DNA of 64,000 nucleotides from Bradyrhizobium quebecense (GTDB lineage Bacteria > Pseudomonadota > Alphaproteobacteria > Rhizobiales > Xanthobacteraceae). The first letter of the stretch is position 1. Each line of letters starts with the position of its first letter. Positions 26,886 through 40,600 of the stretch are shown here, one piece after another. Below the pieces are notes generated by a model that was given only the letters and a program-made list of their open reading frames with translations, was not told where the DNA came from and ran no database searches. The DNA is taken from NCBI RefSeq assembly GCF_013373795.3, contig NZ_CP088022.1:7874001-7938000 (forward strand), in the 5' to 3' direction. Both the position numbers and the translations under genes were made by a program.

Positions 26886-27424
26886 CGGAAACCACGTCGA
26901 CCACGCTTCGGCAGGTGCTCGTCGCGCGCTACGACGAGCTTCGCCGCCGCCTCGCGCGGCGTCTCGGCGATGAAAGAGCCCGCGAGACCCTTCACGAGAC
27001 GTGGCTGCACCTTCGCGACAAGAACGGCCCGGGCGTGGTGGACAGCCCGATCGGCTATCTGCTGCGCAGCGCGCTCAATCTTGCGATCAGCCGGGAGCGC
27101 CAGGAGACGCGCCGCATCAAGCGGTTCGAGGTACAGCCGATGCTCGAGATCGCCGACGCGGCGCCCGGCCCGGAACGCGAGGTCGAATCGCGGGAGCAGA
27201 TTGCGCATCTGGAGCAGGTGCTTGAGGAGCTCACCCCGCGTCGCCGGACGATCCTGCTCGCATCCCGCCTGGAAGGCACGCCGCTCCGGGAAATCGCCGC
27301 GCGTCTCGGGGTCTCGCAGCGTTTGGTGGAGCTTGAGCTGAAAGCTGCGCTCGAGCATTGCGCCAAGCGGTTTAACAAAAAGGTCACAAGGCGTTTCGGT
27401 CCGGCGCCGCGGGAAACGTCCTGA
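26882..27424 (+). CDS. ECF sigma factor (FecI-like)
   Basis: This gene codes for a 180-aa sigma-70-family protein with region 2 (LVARYDELRRRLARRLGDERARETLHETWLHL, then GYLLRSALNLAISR) and region 4 (LEELTPRRRTILLASRLEGTPLREIAARLGVSQRLVELELKAAL). Region 3 is lacking, as in ECF factors. The ATGA overlap with the STN gene and the FecR gene 62 bp downstream identify it as an iron-starvation-type, surface-signalled sigma. The natural target is the giant exoprotein gene that follows the FecR gene; this is inference from order. Confidence 0.9.
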   Translation: MTETTSTTLRQVLVARYDELRRRLARRLGDERARETLHETWLHLRDKNGPGVVDSPIGYLLRSALNLAISRERQETRRIKRFEVQPMLEIADAAPGPEREVESREQIAHLEQVLEELTPRRRTILLASRLEGTPLREIAARLGVSQRLVELELKAALEHCAKRFNKKVTRRFGPAPRETS

Positions 27425-27486
27425 TAGGAGAGCGTCAGAGTGTTGCGTATTTGGATGGACGTGCTGCCAAGGGAAACGCCCGATCG

Positions 27487-28467
27487 ATGACACGTAGCGA
27501 CGAACCGTCGGAGGAGCTGACCGCGATCGAGAGCGAGGCGCTTGAGCGCGTCCAGCGGCTTGGTTCGGGGCAGGCTACCCGGCGGGACATCGAGGAAACC
27601 AGGCACTGGGGAAGCCAGAGCAGCGCCCATTCGCAGGCGCTGGCGCAGGCCAGCCTGCTCTGGGATCAGCTCGGCCCGGCCGGCGCCAACCTGTTGAAGC
27701 GGCGCGGCGATTCCATGCTGGCGGACGTCCGGCGGCAGCCGCGCATGACGCGGCGGGCGATGCTCGGAGGCGCGCTGGCGACGTCGGCCGCCGCATATCT
27801 CGTGGTGTCGCCTCCGCTGCAGCTGTGGCCGTCGCTGCAGGATGTGATGGCGGATTATCGCACCGCCGCCGGCGAGCAGCGCAAGCTCACGATCGATGGC
27901 GGCGTCAAGGTGACGCTGAACACCGGAACCAGCGTCAATGTTCACTCGGGCGACAACAGCCAGGATCGCATCGAGATTCTGACCGGGGAAGCCGTGATCG
28001 CGGCGGCCTCCGCAAGTCGCGAGGTGCGCGTGGTTGCCGGCGACGGCGAGATGAGTGCGCGTCAGGCGCAGTTCAACGTCCGTCATGAGCCGCGCAGCAC
28101 CTGCGTGACCTGTCTCGATGGCGAGGTCCGGGTCACCCGTCACAGCTCCGTCGCGGCGCTGCATGCGGGGCAACAGGTCAGCTACGCAGCGCTTGGTCTC
28201 GCAGCGCCCATGTCGGTCGATCCCGCCGATGTGACAGCCTGGCGCGACGGAATGCTGATCTTTCATGACGCTCCGCTCGGCAACGTCGTGACGGAAATCA
28301 ACCGTTACCGATCGGGCAAGGTCATGGTGACGAACGCGGAATTGGAACGCCGTCTCGTCAACGGCCGGTTCCGAATCGACAATGTCGATGGCATCCTGAC
28401 CATGTTCCAGCAAATTTTTGGCGCGAAGGCGCGACATCTGCCCGGCGGCATCGTGCTGCTGAGCTGA
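27487..28467 (+). CDS. FecR-family anti-sigma / signal transducer
   Basis: This gene codes for a 326-aa FecR-type protein. The N-terminal cytoplasmic DUF4880-like part (about 15-80) should bind the sigma factor. One membrane segment follows twin arginines (RRAMLGGALATSAAAYLVV, 89-107). A periplasmic FecR domain (about 120-225) is followed by a C-terminal STN-like/DUF4974 domain (about 245-320: IFHDAPLGNVVTEINRY...RRLVNGRFRIDNVDG). The ATG at 27487 has AAGGGAAA upstream. It is probably co-transcribed with the STN and sigma genes. The stop is 196 bp before the giant exoprotein gene. Confidence 0.9.
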   Translation: MTRSDEPSEELTAIESEALERVQRLGSGQATRRDIEETRHWGSQSSAHSQALAQASLLWDQLGPAGANLLKRRGDSMLADVRRQPRMTRRAMLGGALATSAAAYLVVSPPLQLWPSLQDVMADYRTAAGEQRKLTIDGGVKVTLNTGTSVNVHSGDNSQDRIEILTGEAVIAAASASREVRVVAGDGEMSARQAQFNVRHEPRSTCVTCLDGEVRVTRHSSVAALHAGQQVSYAALGLAAPMSVDPADVTAWRDGMLIFHDAPLGNVVTEINRYRSGKVMVTNAELERRLVNGRFRIDNVDGILTMFQQIFGAKARHLPGGIVLLS

Positions 28468-28663
28468 TGTCGAGCGAGCCATGAAAGCGCGCATCATGTC
28501 TGCGTAGGAATTGTGATGCAGCCCGCGATTTTGTCGTTCGGTCCCGCCGATCAAATGGCGTCCTTGGAGACGAGAAGCCTGGCATACGGTCAAGCCGTGT
28601 GACGAGCACCTGCGCGGATCCGATCCGCGCATCTTTCCGTCCGTTGTTCCCAGGGGACCTCCT

Positions 28664-31600
28664 ATGCCGTCTCGTCAGCGCGTTGCCCGCCGTCCTCGCC
28701 TCGATCCGCGTCGGGTCGCGCCGCCTCCGTCGCGGCAGCGGATCCGATTGGCATCCCGCTCCATGCTGCTCGCGGGAACGAGCACGCTGGCGTTGCTGCT
28801 GAGCGGGCTTGAGGGCGCATCCGCGCGTCCATTCGGCAATTTCGCGACGACAAGCTCCGCGCCGGCGATCGCCAGCGATGCCGCAGCTGCCGCGGCCCAG
28901 CAGGCCACTGACGTCGCGAGGCAAAGCCAGGGCGCGCTGACGCGGGCGACTCAGGCCATCCAGGCGTTGCAGGCCGCGCAATCCGCCGCGCGTAGCGCGG
29001 CCGCCGGCTCGCAACGATCGACGACGCTGCCGCAGGTGGCGGTGCCGAACGGCCTCGCGCCGGGCGGCCTTCAGGTTGCGCCGGGCGCTGTGCCCGGCTC
29101 GAGCCTTTGGCAAGGTGCCGCCCTGCCGAGCCAGGCCGCAAGCGGTGGCCAGACCACGGTCACGGTCAATCAGACCGCTCCGCAGGCGATCCTTAACTGG
29201 CAGAGCTTCAACGTCGGCAGCCAGACCACGCTCGATTTCAACCAGCAGGCCAGCAACTGGACCGCGCTCAATCGCGTGGTCGGCAATACCGGACCGAGCC
29301 AGATCCTCGGCCGCATCACCGCGCCGGGGCAGGTGCTGGTGATCAACCAGAACGGCATCATTTTCGGTGGCGCGAGCCAGATCAATGTCGGCTCGCTGAT
29401 CGCATCAACCGCCAATATCGCCGACAGCCAATTCCTCGCCAACGGTCTTTATTCGACCCAGAGCGGCACCAATTATCTGCCGAGCTTCACCGGCGCCGGC
29501 GGCAAGATCGTGGTCGAGAGCGGCGCGCTCATCACCACCAATGCGCCGTCCTCGGTCACGGCGGGCGGTGGCTTCGTGCTGCTGATGGGCACCGAGGTCG
29601 ACAATGCCGGCGCCATCACCACGCCGAAGGGGCAGACCCAGCTCGCGGCCGGCGACGATTTCATCCTGCGTGCCGGCTACGGCACCAACACCAACCAGAA
29701 CTCGACCACGCGCGGCAACGAGATCGCGCCGGTGCTCTATCCCGGGAGCGGCAGCGGGACGGTCACCAACACAGGTCTCGTTCTCGCCCAGCAGGGCGAT
29801 ATCACGCTCGCCGGCCATGCCGTCACCCAGGATGGCATCCTGCTCTCCACCACCTCGGTCAATCAGCGCGGCACCATCCATCTGCTCAACTCGGCGTCCG
29901 ACGCCACCGGCAGCGTCACGCTGACCAATCATGGCATCAGCCTGATCCTGCCGGAGACCGATGCGGCGGCCGCGCTGGTGTCCGGCATCGATCCGAGCGT
30001 GACCGCGCTCAATTCGCAGCGCGATGCCCTCATCGCCTCGGCCAAGCCAAACCTGCTGGCGACCGGCCAGTTCGACAATCTCTCGACGCTGTCCGATCGG
30101 CCCGATCAATCGCGCATCGAGATCGTCACGGGCGGCACCATCGATTTCAGGAACGGCTCGCTGACCATGGCGCAGGGCGGCCAGGTGACGGCCGCAGCCG
30201 GCAAGCGCGTGTTCGCTGAAAGCGGATCGGTCATCGATGTCTCCGGCACCACCGGCACCGTGCTGCCGGTGTCGGCCAATTCGATCAAGGTCAACGTTCA
30301 GGGCAACGAGCTGCGCGACAGCCCGCAGAACCGCGATAGCGGCACGCTCATCAACAGCAATCTGTGGATCGACGCCCGCGATCTGACGCTGGTGCCGGCC
30401 GGCACCGGCGGCTATGCGACGGACCGTTACTACACCGCGGGCGGGTTGCTCGAGGTCTCGGGCTATCTCAACAACACCGGCCACAAGATCGGCGAATGGA
30501 CCGCGGTGGGCGGCACCATCACCCTGTCGGCACCGGAGGTGGTGGCGCAGCGCGGCTCGATCTTCAACATCTCCGGCGGAGCGGTGCAGTATCAGAGCGG
30601 CTATGTGCGGCAGACGCTGCTGCTCGGCAATGACGGCCGCATCTACGATGCCGACAATGCCCCGGCCAACCTGACCTATGTCGCGGTGGCGAATGGCTTC
30701 ATCGTCAATCACGCGCACTGGAACGTTGTCGAGGTCTATCTCAGCCCGTTCGGCAAAGGCAGCTCGCGCTGGGAGAACGGCTACACCGTGGGCCGCGACG
30801 CCGGCAGTCTCGTTCTCTCGACCCCGACCTCGGTGTTCGAAGGCGCGATCCTCGCCAATGTGATCGATGGCGAGCAGCAGGTCACCAAACGTCCGGCCGG
30901 CGTCACCGACGGCTACAAGCTGACGCAGAACACCGTGCCGCTCGCCGGCACGCTCGCGCTCGGGCGGTATGACAGCTATGGCCTTGCCGGCGCCTACACC
31001 ACCGATGTGTCGTTCGGCAACGTTGCGCCGGTCGCCGGCGGCCTGGACCCGACCTCGGCGCTGCCGGCCGGTCGCGTCAACACGGCCTATTTCGACGCAC
31101 CGACGCTCAACAGTTTTGGCCTCGGCGGCCTCAACATCAACACGGCCAGCAAGATCGCGATCGATGCGCCGTTGCAATTCTCATCGGGCGCGCAGGTCAA
31201 GCTGATCGCTCCGACCGTCGATGTCGCGGCCGGCATCACTGCGCGGTCCGGCAGCGTCACGATCAGCAACATTCTCAACGGTGCAAACGGTACCGTCACG
31301 CTGACGAACGCGGCTGGAGGCGCGGCGCTGACGCTGGAGTCCGGCGCCGTCATCGATATGCGCGGCCTGTGGGTCAACGCACTGACGAATCCGAACAGCG
31401 CGTCGGGCCTCGGCTTCCTCGACGGTGGCAACGTCACGTTCAATTCCCTTCAGAATGTCACGCTCGCGGCCGGCAGCGTGATCGACGTGTCCTCCGGCGG
31501 AGCCGTTCTTGCCAACGGCAAGACGCAAGGCGGCAAGGGTGGCAACGTCACGATTATCGCAGGCAATGCCCAGCAGGATGCCGGAACGCCGGGCAATGGA

Positions 31601-34600
31601 AATCTCGTTCTCGACGGGACGATCCGCGCCTGGGGCGTCACGGGTGGCGGCACGCTGACGATCTCGACGCCTGGCAACATCCTGATCGGCGACAACGCCG
31701 AATTGGCTGGTGGCATCTTGCCGGCCGGCATGCCGGCGCCGGCTGCGGTGAAGCTCAGGCAATCGTTCACGATTCCCGCAGGCCAGCCTCTGCCGACGGC
31801 GCTGACGCTGAACTTCACCACGCTGGTCTACGACGCGCCGATACCGGCGGATGTCACGATATCCGCCGCGCCGACCGCGCCGACTGGTGCGGATTGGACC
31901 ATACCGCAAGGCATGGACGGCCTGCAGAGCCGGGACGCCAATGGCCAAACGCAATATTGGGGCTCGGGCAGTGTGATCCCGGCCGGCACGTTGATCACCG
32001 GCTGGAGCGGCACGGGTCGCATTCCAGCGGGAACCGTCATTCCATCCAATGTCTTCCCGAACGGCATTCCAGTCGCACCCTATCAAGTCAAATACGCCGC
32101 AGGTTCAATTCAATCCACGCCGATGACTTATCCGGTCGGAGCCGTTATTCCAGCCGGCGTGGTGCTGCCACAGACGGTCGAGATCACGCCGGCGCCGGCG
32201 CTCAATCCCTCATTCTTCACCGCCGGCTTCTCCAACTACGATATCAACGGCGGGCTGGGCGTTGTGGTCGCCAGCAACACCGTGGTTGCGGCCGCGATGC
32301 CGGTCTACCGGTTCACGGCGAACAGCTATGCGGTAGCTGCCGGCAGCGACCCGTCGTCGGCGTTGACGACGTGGACGCCGCCGCTGTTCACCGCGGATCC
32401 GGTCAAGGCCACCATCGCCCAGCGCGGCGGCGCGAGCCTCGCGCTGCGCTCGCTCATCAAGTCCGGCACCGGTCCGCTCGTGAGCGGCGGGGCGATCGTG
32501 GTTGGCGACGGCGCCTCGGTCAGTGTCGATCCGGGCCAGAGCATCACGCTCGACGCGTTCGGTCAGATCAACGTGTTCGGCAGTCTCACCGCGCATGGCG
32601 GCAGCATCAATCTGGTCAACGATGCCTACAGTTCGACGGCCGAGGCGGCGCGGAACTTCGATCTGAACGGCAATGGCCGCGGCGTGTCGGTCTGGGTCGG
32701 TTCTGCCGCCAAGCTCGACGTCTCGGGTCTGGCGTACCAGGCGTCCGATCTATCCGGGCGTGCTTTCGGACGGGCGACCGACGGCGGCTCCATCACCATT
32801 AACGGCGGGGGCGCCTTCGTGATCGTGCGCCCGGGCGCCGAACTCAATGCCGACGGCACGCAGGTCGCAATCGATCTCGCGGCCGGCGGTGCCGCAGCGT
32901 CGAGCCGGCCGCAAGCAATAACAACGAATGGCGGCGCCATCACGCTGGCGTCGCAGAGCGGGCTCTATCTCGATGGCGACATCCACGCCTTCTCCGGCGG
33001 AGGCAATGCTTCCGGTGGCAGCCTCTCGATCGCGCTCACCACGCCGACCTTCGACTGGAATTCCTTCCCCAACGGCCAGGCGCCGGCCAATGTGATCGTA
33101 CCAAGCCTGATGACCGTGGTGCAGGGACGTCCGGCTTCCGCGCTGCCGGACGATATCGCCCCGGGCATGGGCGCGTCGCATCTTGCGTTCGGTCAGGCCA
33201 CGGTGAGCGCCGACATGGTGAAGGCCGGCGGGTTCGACAGCCTGACGCTCACCTCCGGCGACTACATGCAGTTCTCCGGCAATGTGTCGCTGGCGCTGGG
33301 CCGCGGCCTGACGCTGACCGCGGCAGCGTTCACGTCGGGAGTTCCGGTGACTGGACCGGTCGATCCCTCGATGCCGACCACGGCCGGCAGCGTGAAGGTG
33401 TCAGCGCCCTACATCCTGTTTCGTGAAGCGACGGCCAATGTCCCCGATGGGACCGTCAGCGGCAGCATCCGCAATCCCGGCGGCGCGGCCTTGCCGACCA
33501 CGGCGACGTTCGAGGCTGACGCGAACCAGATCGACATCCAGGGCCTCATCGGATTTTCGGCGCGTTCGCCGAACAACATGTACGCGCCGGGATTCCTGAC
33601 CACCAAGCTGGTCAGCCAGGGCGACATCCGCTTCCTGTCGATGCCCGGGGTGGTCGCGACCCAGCTGTCGACCAGCGGAAATCTCGAGCTTCTTGCCGCA
33701 CAGATCTATCCCGCGACCAACTCCGTTGCCACCGTCATCGCTGGCAGTGGAAATTCCGATCCGACGACGACGCTCACTATCGGACGCACCACCGCCACCA
33801 TTCCGGATACACCGTTCTCCGTGTTCGGCCAGCTCGCGTTCCAAGCGCCGGTGATCGAGCAGGGCGGCATCGTCCGCGCGCCGCTCGGCCTTTTGACCTT
33901 CGGCCTGGGCTGGCCGGTCTACACGCCGCATATTGATGTTTTGCCCGGCAGCGTGACCTCCGTCTCGATGGCTGGCCTGATCATCCCCTATGGCGGCACG
34001 ATCGACGGCGTCACCTACACGTACAACGGCAGCGCTGTTCGTGCGATCAGCCTGACCAATTTCAACAGTAACGGGTCGCAGTCCGGCATCATTCTGGATG
34101 GGCAGTCGATCAGCGTCGCGAGCGGCGCGATCCTCGATATGTCGGGCGGTGGCACCCTCGCCGGCGCGGGCTTCGTCTCCGGACGCGGCGGCTCGGTCAA
34201 TGTGATCAATACGCCGCTCGTCAACGCCAACCCCGCTACCCCCGTCAGCAAGGCGAGCGACAAGGTCTACGCCATCCTCCCCGGCTACGGTTCAGGTTAC
34301 GCGCCGATCGTACTCGAAAACGGCGCCGGTGATCCCGCGATTGGCCAGCAGATCACCGTGCCAGCCGGCGTCCCAGGGCTGCCGGCCGGGACGTATACGC
34401 TGTTGCCGTCCAATTACGCGCTGCTGCCCGGCGCATACCGCGTGGAGCTCGGGGCCAGCACCACGACGCCGGTTGGCAACCCCATCACAATCGGCAATGG
34501 CACCTACGCCGCTTCGGTCACCACCGGCGTCGCCAACACCGCGATCAAGGGCAGCCTGCCGGTCACGGCGCTGATCACCGCGGGTACCTCCGTCCGCAAA

Positions 34601-37600
34601 TACTCGCAATTCAACGAGCAGAATTACAGCGATTTCCTGCTTGCCAACGTGGCGCAATTCGGCGGCGTGCGTCCGCTGCTGCCTAGCGACGGCAAGACGC
34701 TCCAGATCATGTTCGAGATGCCGGGGTCAACCTCGATTGGAGCCGCGCTCACCTTCGACGGAACGGCGCTGTTTCAGGGCGCGCCGGGCGGTAGCGCCGG
34801 CCAGGTGGCGTTGCTGAATGTCGGTGAAATCTATGCTGACGCGCCGACCCAAGGTTTTTCTGGTCCCTCGGTCGGCGCTGCCGATCTCAATGCGCTCAAA
34901 GCGCCGCGCCTCCTGGTCAACGGAACCGTCTTCGTCTCGAATGGCACGCTGTTCCTTAATCAGCCCTACGGCCATGATCTTTTCATCCGCGATGGCGTCT
35001 CCCTTTCCGCCGGGGAGATGTTCTTTATCGGCAACAATATCAACGTCGGTAATGGCGTGACGCTCAGTACCATCGGACAGGGCGCAGTCCCGTTCGATTC
35101 TGTGTCCACCGGCATGAGCTATGCGGTCAGCCAGTTCACTGTGCTGGCGCTGTCCAATGGTAACATCAACTTCCTGCCCTCGAATGTCGGCAACGGCTCC
35201 ATCACGATCGGCGCCGGCTCGTCGCTCTATTCCGAAGGGACGCTGGCGTTCGTGACAAACGGCGCTTCCGCGATCGATCCGACCGCCCATTTCGGATCGA
35301 GCAACATCGCGCTCGCGGTCGGCACCATCAACATCGGCGACGCCGCGACCATCGCGGCGAGCGGCGCACCCGCCGGCCTGCTGTTCGACCAGACGCTGTT
35401 CAACACGTTGGTCAATGGTGATCCCTTGCACAATGCGCCCGCGTTGAAGACGATCACGCTTGCCGCGGCGAATTCGGTCAACCTGTTCGACGGTGCCGGG
35501 CTCGACGCCACCGGCAGCGGTGTCAATTTGGTGCTGAACACCTCGGCGATCTGTGGCTACGGCGGCGCCGGCGACAGCTCGACCATCGCTGCCGACAAGA
35601 TCACGTGGAATGGCATCAGCGGTGCGACGCCGCCGGCCATCGCCGCAGGCGGTCCGGGCACGGGAGCCGGCACGCTCAATCTCGTCGCCAACGAGATCGA
35701 CTTCGGCCGCTTCGCCTCGCTCGACACCACAACCGCGAGCCGCGTGATCTACGGCTTCAGCAACGTCAATATCACGGGGAACTCCAGGATCATCTCAGCC
35801 GGCAACGGCAAGCTGTTCGTCTACCAGACGCCGAGCGCCGATCCCGCTGCCGTATTCGGCCAGAGCGGCAGCGGCGGCAATCTGACGCTGACGACGCCAC
35901 TGCTGACCGGCATGCAGAAGTCGATCATGGCCTATTCCGCAGGCGGTGCACTCAACGTCGTCGCGCCCGCGGGCATCGCGCCGAGCGGGGCCGGATCTAC
36001 CGTGGCCGGCGCCGAGATCGACCTGACCGGCGGCAGCGTCGGGATCGACAGCACGATTCTGTTGCCGAGCGGCAAACTGGTCGTCAACGCGACCGGCGAT
36101 ATCGCACTCGGCGGCGCAAGCCGTATCGACCTCGCTGGTCGGCCGTCCACGATTCAGACGGCGACCGTCTATGGATTCGGCGGCACGGCGATCTTCAACA
36201 GCGCGCAGGGTGGTCTGACGCAGCTTGCCGGCTCCGTGATCGACGTCTCCGCGACCAACGCCGGTGCCGGGTCGATCAGCATCGCGGCGGCGAATGGACC
36301 GGTCACGCTCGGCGGTGCGCTCAACGGGGCGGCAACAAATGGCTACGCGAGCGGCGATTTCAGCGTCACCGCCGGCCGGCTGTCCAGCTCGGATTTCGCC
36401 GCGCTCAATGCGCTCCTGACCCGGGGCGGCTTCTTCGATGCGCGCGGCTTCGACATCAGGAATGGCGATCTTGTCGTCGGCGACGGCGTCAAGGCCAGCA
36501 ACGTCACGATCGCCACCGACAACGGCAGCCTGTCCATCGTCGGCACCATCGATGCATCCGGTGCCGCACCCGGCACGATCCGGCTCTCGGCCGGCAACGG
36601 GCTCGCGCTTGCGCCGACGGCCGTGCTCGATGTTCACGGCACGGTGCTGCAGGTCGACAGCTACGGTCAGCCGATCGAGGCGAGGAACCGCGGTCATATC
36701 GAACTGACCGCGGCGGGCGGTGCGCTCACGCTGTCACCAGGCGCGACCATGGATCTCACCACGCCGAACGGCGTCGCCTATGGCGACGTGGTGCTGAACG
36801 CACAGCGCACCGGCGAGACCTCCGGTGATATGGCCATCAACGCGGCAGGTCCGCTCAACATCAAGGGCGCCTACAGCATCGCGCTCAACGCGTTCTGGAC
36901 CTATGACCTGCCGGGCGGCAGCACCATCACCCATGCGACGCTCGACGGATACGACATTGCGAGCACGGCCTTCATCAACGCTGCATTGGGTAACGCGGGA
37001 TTGGCGACGCGCGTCGCTGGTCTGTCCGCTTTCGGCAGTGCCTACCATCTGCGGCCGGGCGTCCAGATCACCTCGAGCGGCGACCTGTCGACGTCAGGCG
37101 ATCTCGATCTTGCAGGCTACCGCTATGGGCCGAACGCCAATCGCGACGCGACCTCCGCAAGCTACGGCGCCGGCGAACCGATGGCGCTCGTGATCCGCGC
37201 CGGCGGCAACTTGACCGTTAAGGGAAGTATCTCGGATGGATTTAAGTCGACGCCAGGAACACCGCCGGTCTATCGCCTGATCGACCTTTCGACAGATCCG
37301 CTTTCTTCTTTCTGGTCAGCCAGCGACACAGGCCTGAGCAGCGCCAGTTACGGTTATACCGGCAACGCAATGCTTACCGCGGATTGGACAATACCGAATG
37401 ATGATTTCTATCAGGGTCTAAATAGTTCTTACGGCGCATATGTCGATACCGCTGGTCACTCATATGGCCCAGGGACCACTATTCCGGCTGGTACCATCCT
37501 GGATGTCGGAACTTCGGAAGCCGGGATTGGGTGGCTGTTCTTCGAAATAGGTCATTTGCCGACGATTGGAGCGGTGGTTACCCCCGGCGTCCCCGGCGGT

Positions 37601-40600
37601 TCGGGTTCGTCGGCAGCGGCCTTGATGCTTGCGCCGGGTTCGCTGTCCGCATCGATCCGCCTCGTCGCGGGTGCGGATCTCGCCGCCGCCGACCAGCGCA
37701 CGTTGCAAACGACACAGGCGCTCAACGGGTGTGGTAACCTGACACTGAACGATCCGGCTTACAATTCGTTGCGCAACGGCACGTTCTTCAGTGTGCTGCG
37801 CACCGGCACCGGCAGTCTCGACCTGTTGGCCGGCGCAAGCTTCAGCGAGGCCACGCCATACGGTGTCTATACGGCCGGTACGCAGGCGACGCCGATCCTG
37901 GCGGGCAACGGCAGCAATCCCTACGACCTCGTCGGTGTCACCAGCAGCGGCAATTCACACGCATGGTACGCCGAACATGGCGGCGATCTGCTGCTGACGG
38001 CGCAGCAGGACATCACCGGCAACATTCAGATCGCGGACGGCAACACGCGCTTCGCCGACTCCAATCTCACGGCCAACTGGCTCCGGCAGCAAGGGGGCGG
38101 CTCCTCCGCCGATCCGGCGGCCTGGTGGGTCAATTTCGGTACGTTCGCGAAGACCCGCGCCGACAAGGACACTCTGCAACTGATCGGCTTCCAGGGCATC
38201 GGTACGCTCGGCGGCGGCAACCTGACTTTGATCGCGGGCGGCAATGCCGGCGTGACAGGTAATGGCTCGACCGCCCTTGATCTGGCGGTCGTCTCGACCG
38301 GCCGTGTTCTGCCGAACGGCACGCTGGTGCAGACCGGTGGCGGCAATCTTGTCGTGAAGGTTGGCGGTGGACTCAATCCGGTGGTGCCGACAACACCTTA
38401 CGGTCAGGCGCCAGACTATTTCGGCTCGTTCACCAACCTGCGTGGCGATACCACCGTCAGTGCCGGGTCCGTCGGCGCACTGGCCCCGAACACCTGGGGA
38501 TCCTATCTGGTGTCGTACGATCCGCGCGCCGTTGATCCCAACGTCCTGAAGCGCTCGCTCAAGACGCCGGGGCCGCTCGTCATGCCGGGCGACGGCAGTG
38601 TCAGCATCGTTACGCGCGGCGACCTCGTGCTCGGCGGCGCGGGTGACGTCGGCATGGCGACGCCGGTCGATCTGAACGGCATTGCGTATACGGTACGCAA
38701 TGCGGACGGCACCACGACGCTCATGAGTGGCGGGCAATCGAACTTCACATTGTGGACGCCGGCGACCGCGATCAACCTCTACGCGGCGGGTGGCGATGCG
38801 ACCGTATTGAGTGGAGTCTCCTTCAACGGCACGGCTTTCTTTCCGGGAACGCTGATCGTCTCGGCCGCCAACGGCGACATCCGGTTTACGGAGCCTGGCC
38901 CAGGCGGAGGCAATTCGTTCATCGAACTGATGCCGGCGCCTCTCGGTCAACTCGAACTGCTGGCGGCCGGCTCGGTCTACGGGACGGACCAGGTCGTGGC
39001 GATGTCGGGCGCGGACATGAGCACGCTGGCGACGCCGTTCAATCCCGTCTTTTCCAGCGGCACCGGCGGCGCCGGCACCAGCAACGCGTGGGCGAACGCC
39101 GCCAATCGGATCAATCCCATCAGTCCAATCGCTTTCGGAGAGGATCTGCCGATCTCCAACCTGCATGCAGGTGATAACCGGCCGGCCTTGGTCTACGCGG
39201 GCATCGACATCGTCGATCTCACCCTCGGCCAGGCGCTGCCCGAGAACCCCGATCGGGGCAAGTATTTCTATCCCACCCACGGCACCTGGTATATCGCTGC
39301 CAAGCCCTTCGAGGTCATTGCCGGCCGCGATATCGTCGGCACCGGTCCCGTGCCCAGTGTGTTCCTGAACACCGGACCGGACGACATTTCGCTGATGCAG
39401 GCCGGCCGTGACATCTTCTATCAATCGGTCACTGTGGTCGGTCCCGGCCTGCTTCAGCTACAGGCTGGTCGCAACCTGTACCAGGGCTATTACGGCTCAC
39501 TGCTCAGCGCGGGCGATATCATCAATCAGTCCAACACCGCGGGCGGTGCGGGCATCGTCACGATCGCCGGTGTCGGCGCCAGCGGCCCTGACTACACCGA
39601 TTTCGCCAGGCTGTATTTCAACGCCGCCAACCAGGTTCCCGGCGACGGTACGCCGCTCGCTGGCAGCGGCAAGGTCGCCAAGACCTACGCCGACGAATTG
39701 TACGACTGGTTGCGCGAGCGTTTCTCGCCGAGCCGGAATTACTCGTACAACGGCCAGTCCTACGTCTTCACCGGCGCCAAGGAAGATGCACTCGCCTTCC
39801 TCCTGACCTTGCCGGTGCAGCAGCAGGGCGTCTTCGTCCGGCAGCTCTATTATACCGAGCTGAAGGAAAGCGGCCGCGAGTACAACAACGAGGACAGCAG
39901 TCGCCACAACAGCTATTTGCGCGGTCGCCAGGCGATTGCCACCCTTTTCCCGGATCAGGATGCACAAGGCAATCCGCTGGCGTATTTGGGCAAGATCACC
40001 ATGTTCAGCGGCGTCGCCAAGAGGAGCGACGGCACGACGTATCTGGCCGATGCAGTAATTCAAACGCAGTTCGGCGGGGACATCCAGATGCTCAATCCGG
40101 GAGGGCAGACGATCATCGGGGTCGAGGGCGTGACGCCGGGCGCTGGTGCGGGCCTGATCACGCAGGGGCGCAACAGCCCGATCGACATCTATTCGCTCGG
40201 CAGCATCCTGCTCGGCCAGAGCCGCATCATGACGACCTTCGGCGGCAACATTCTCGCCTGGTCGGCGACCGGCGACATCAACGCCGGCCGCGGCTCGAAG
40301 ACGACGGTGATCTATACGCCGCCGCTGCGCACCTATGACGCGTATGGCAATATCACACTGTCGCCGGCGGCACCGGCCAGTGGTGCCGGCATCGCGACGC
40401 TCGCCCCCATTCCAGGGACGCCGCCGAGCGACGTCGACCTGATCGCGCCGCTTGGCACCATCGATGCGGGCGAGGCCGGCATCCGTGTCTCGGGCAACGT
40501 CAACCTCGCCGCGCTGCAGGTGGTCAACGCCGCCAACATCCAGGTGCAGGGTACCTCGACCGGCATTCCGACGGTGCAGGGGCCGCCGGTCGGGGCACTG

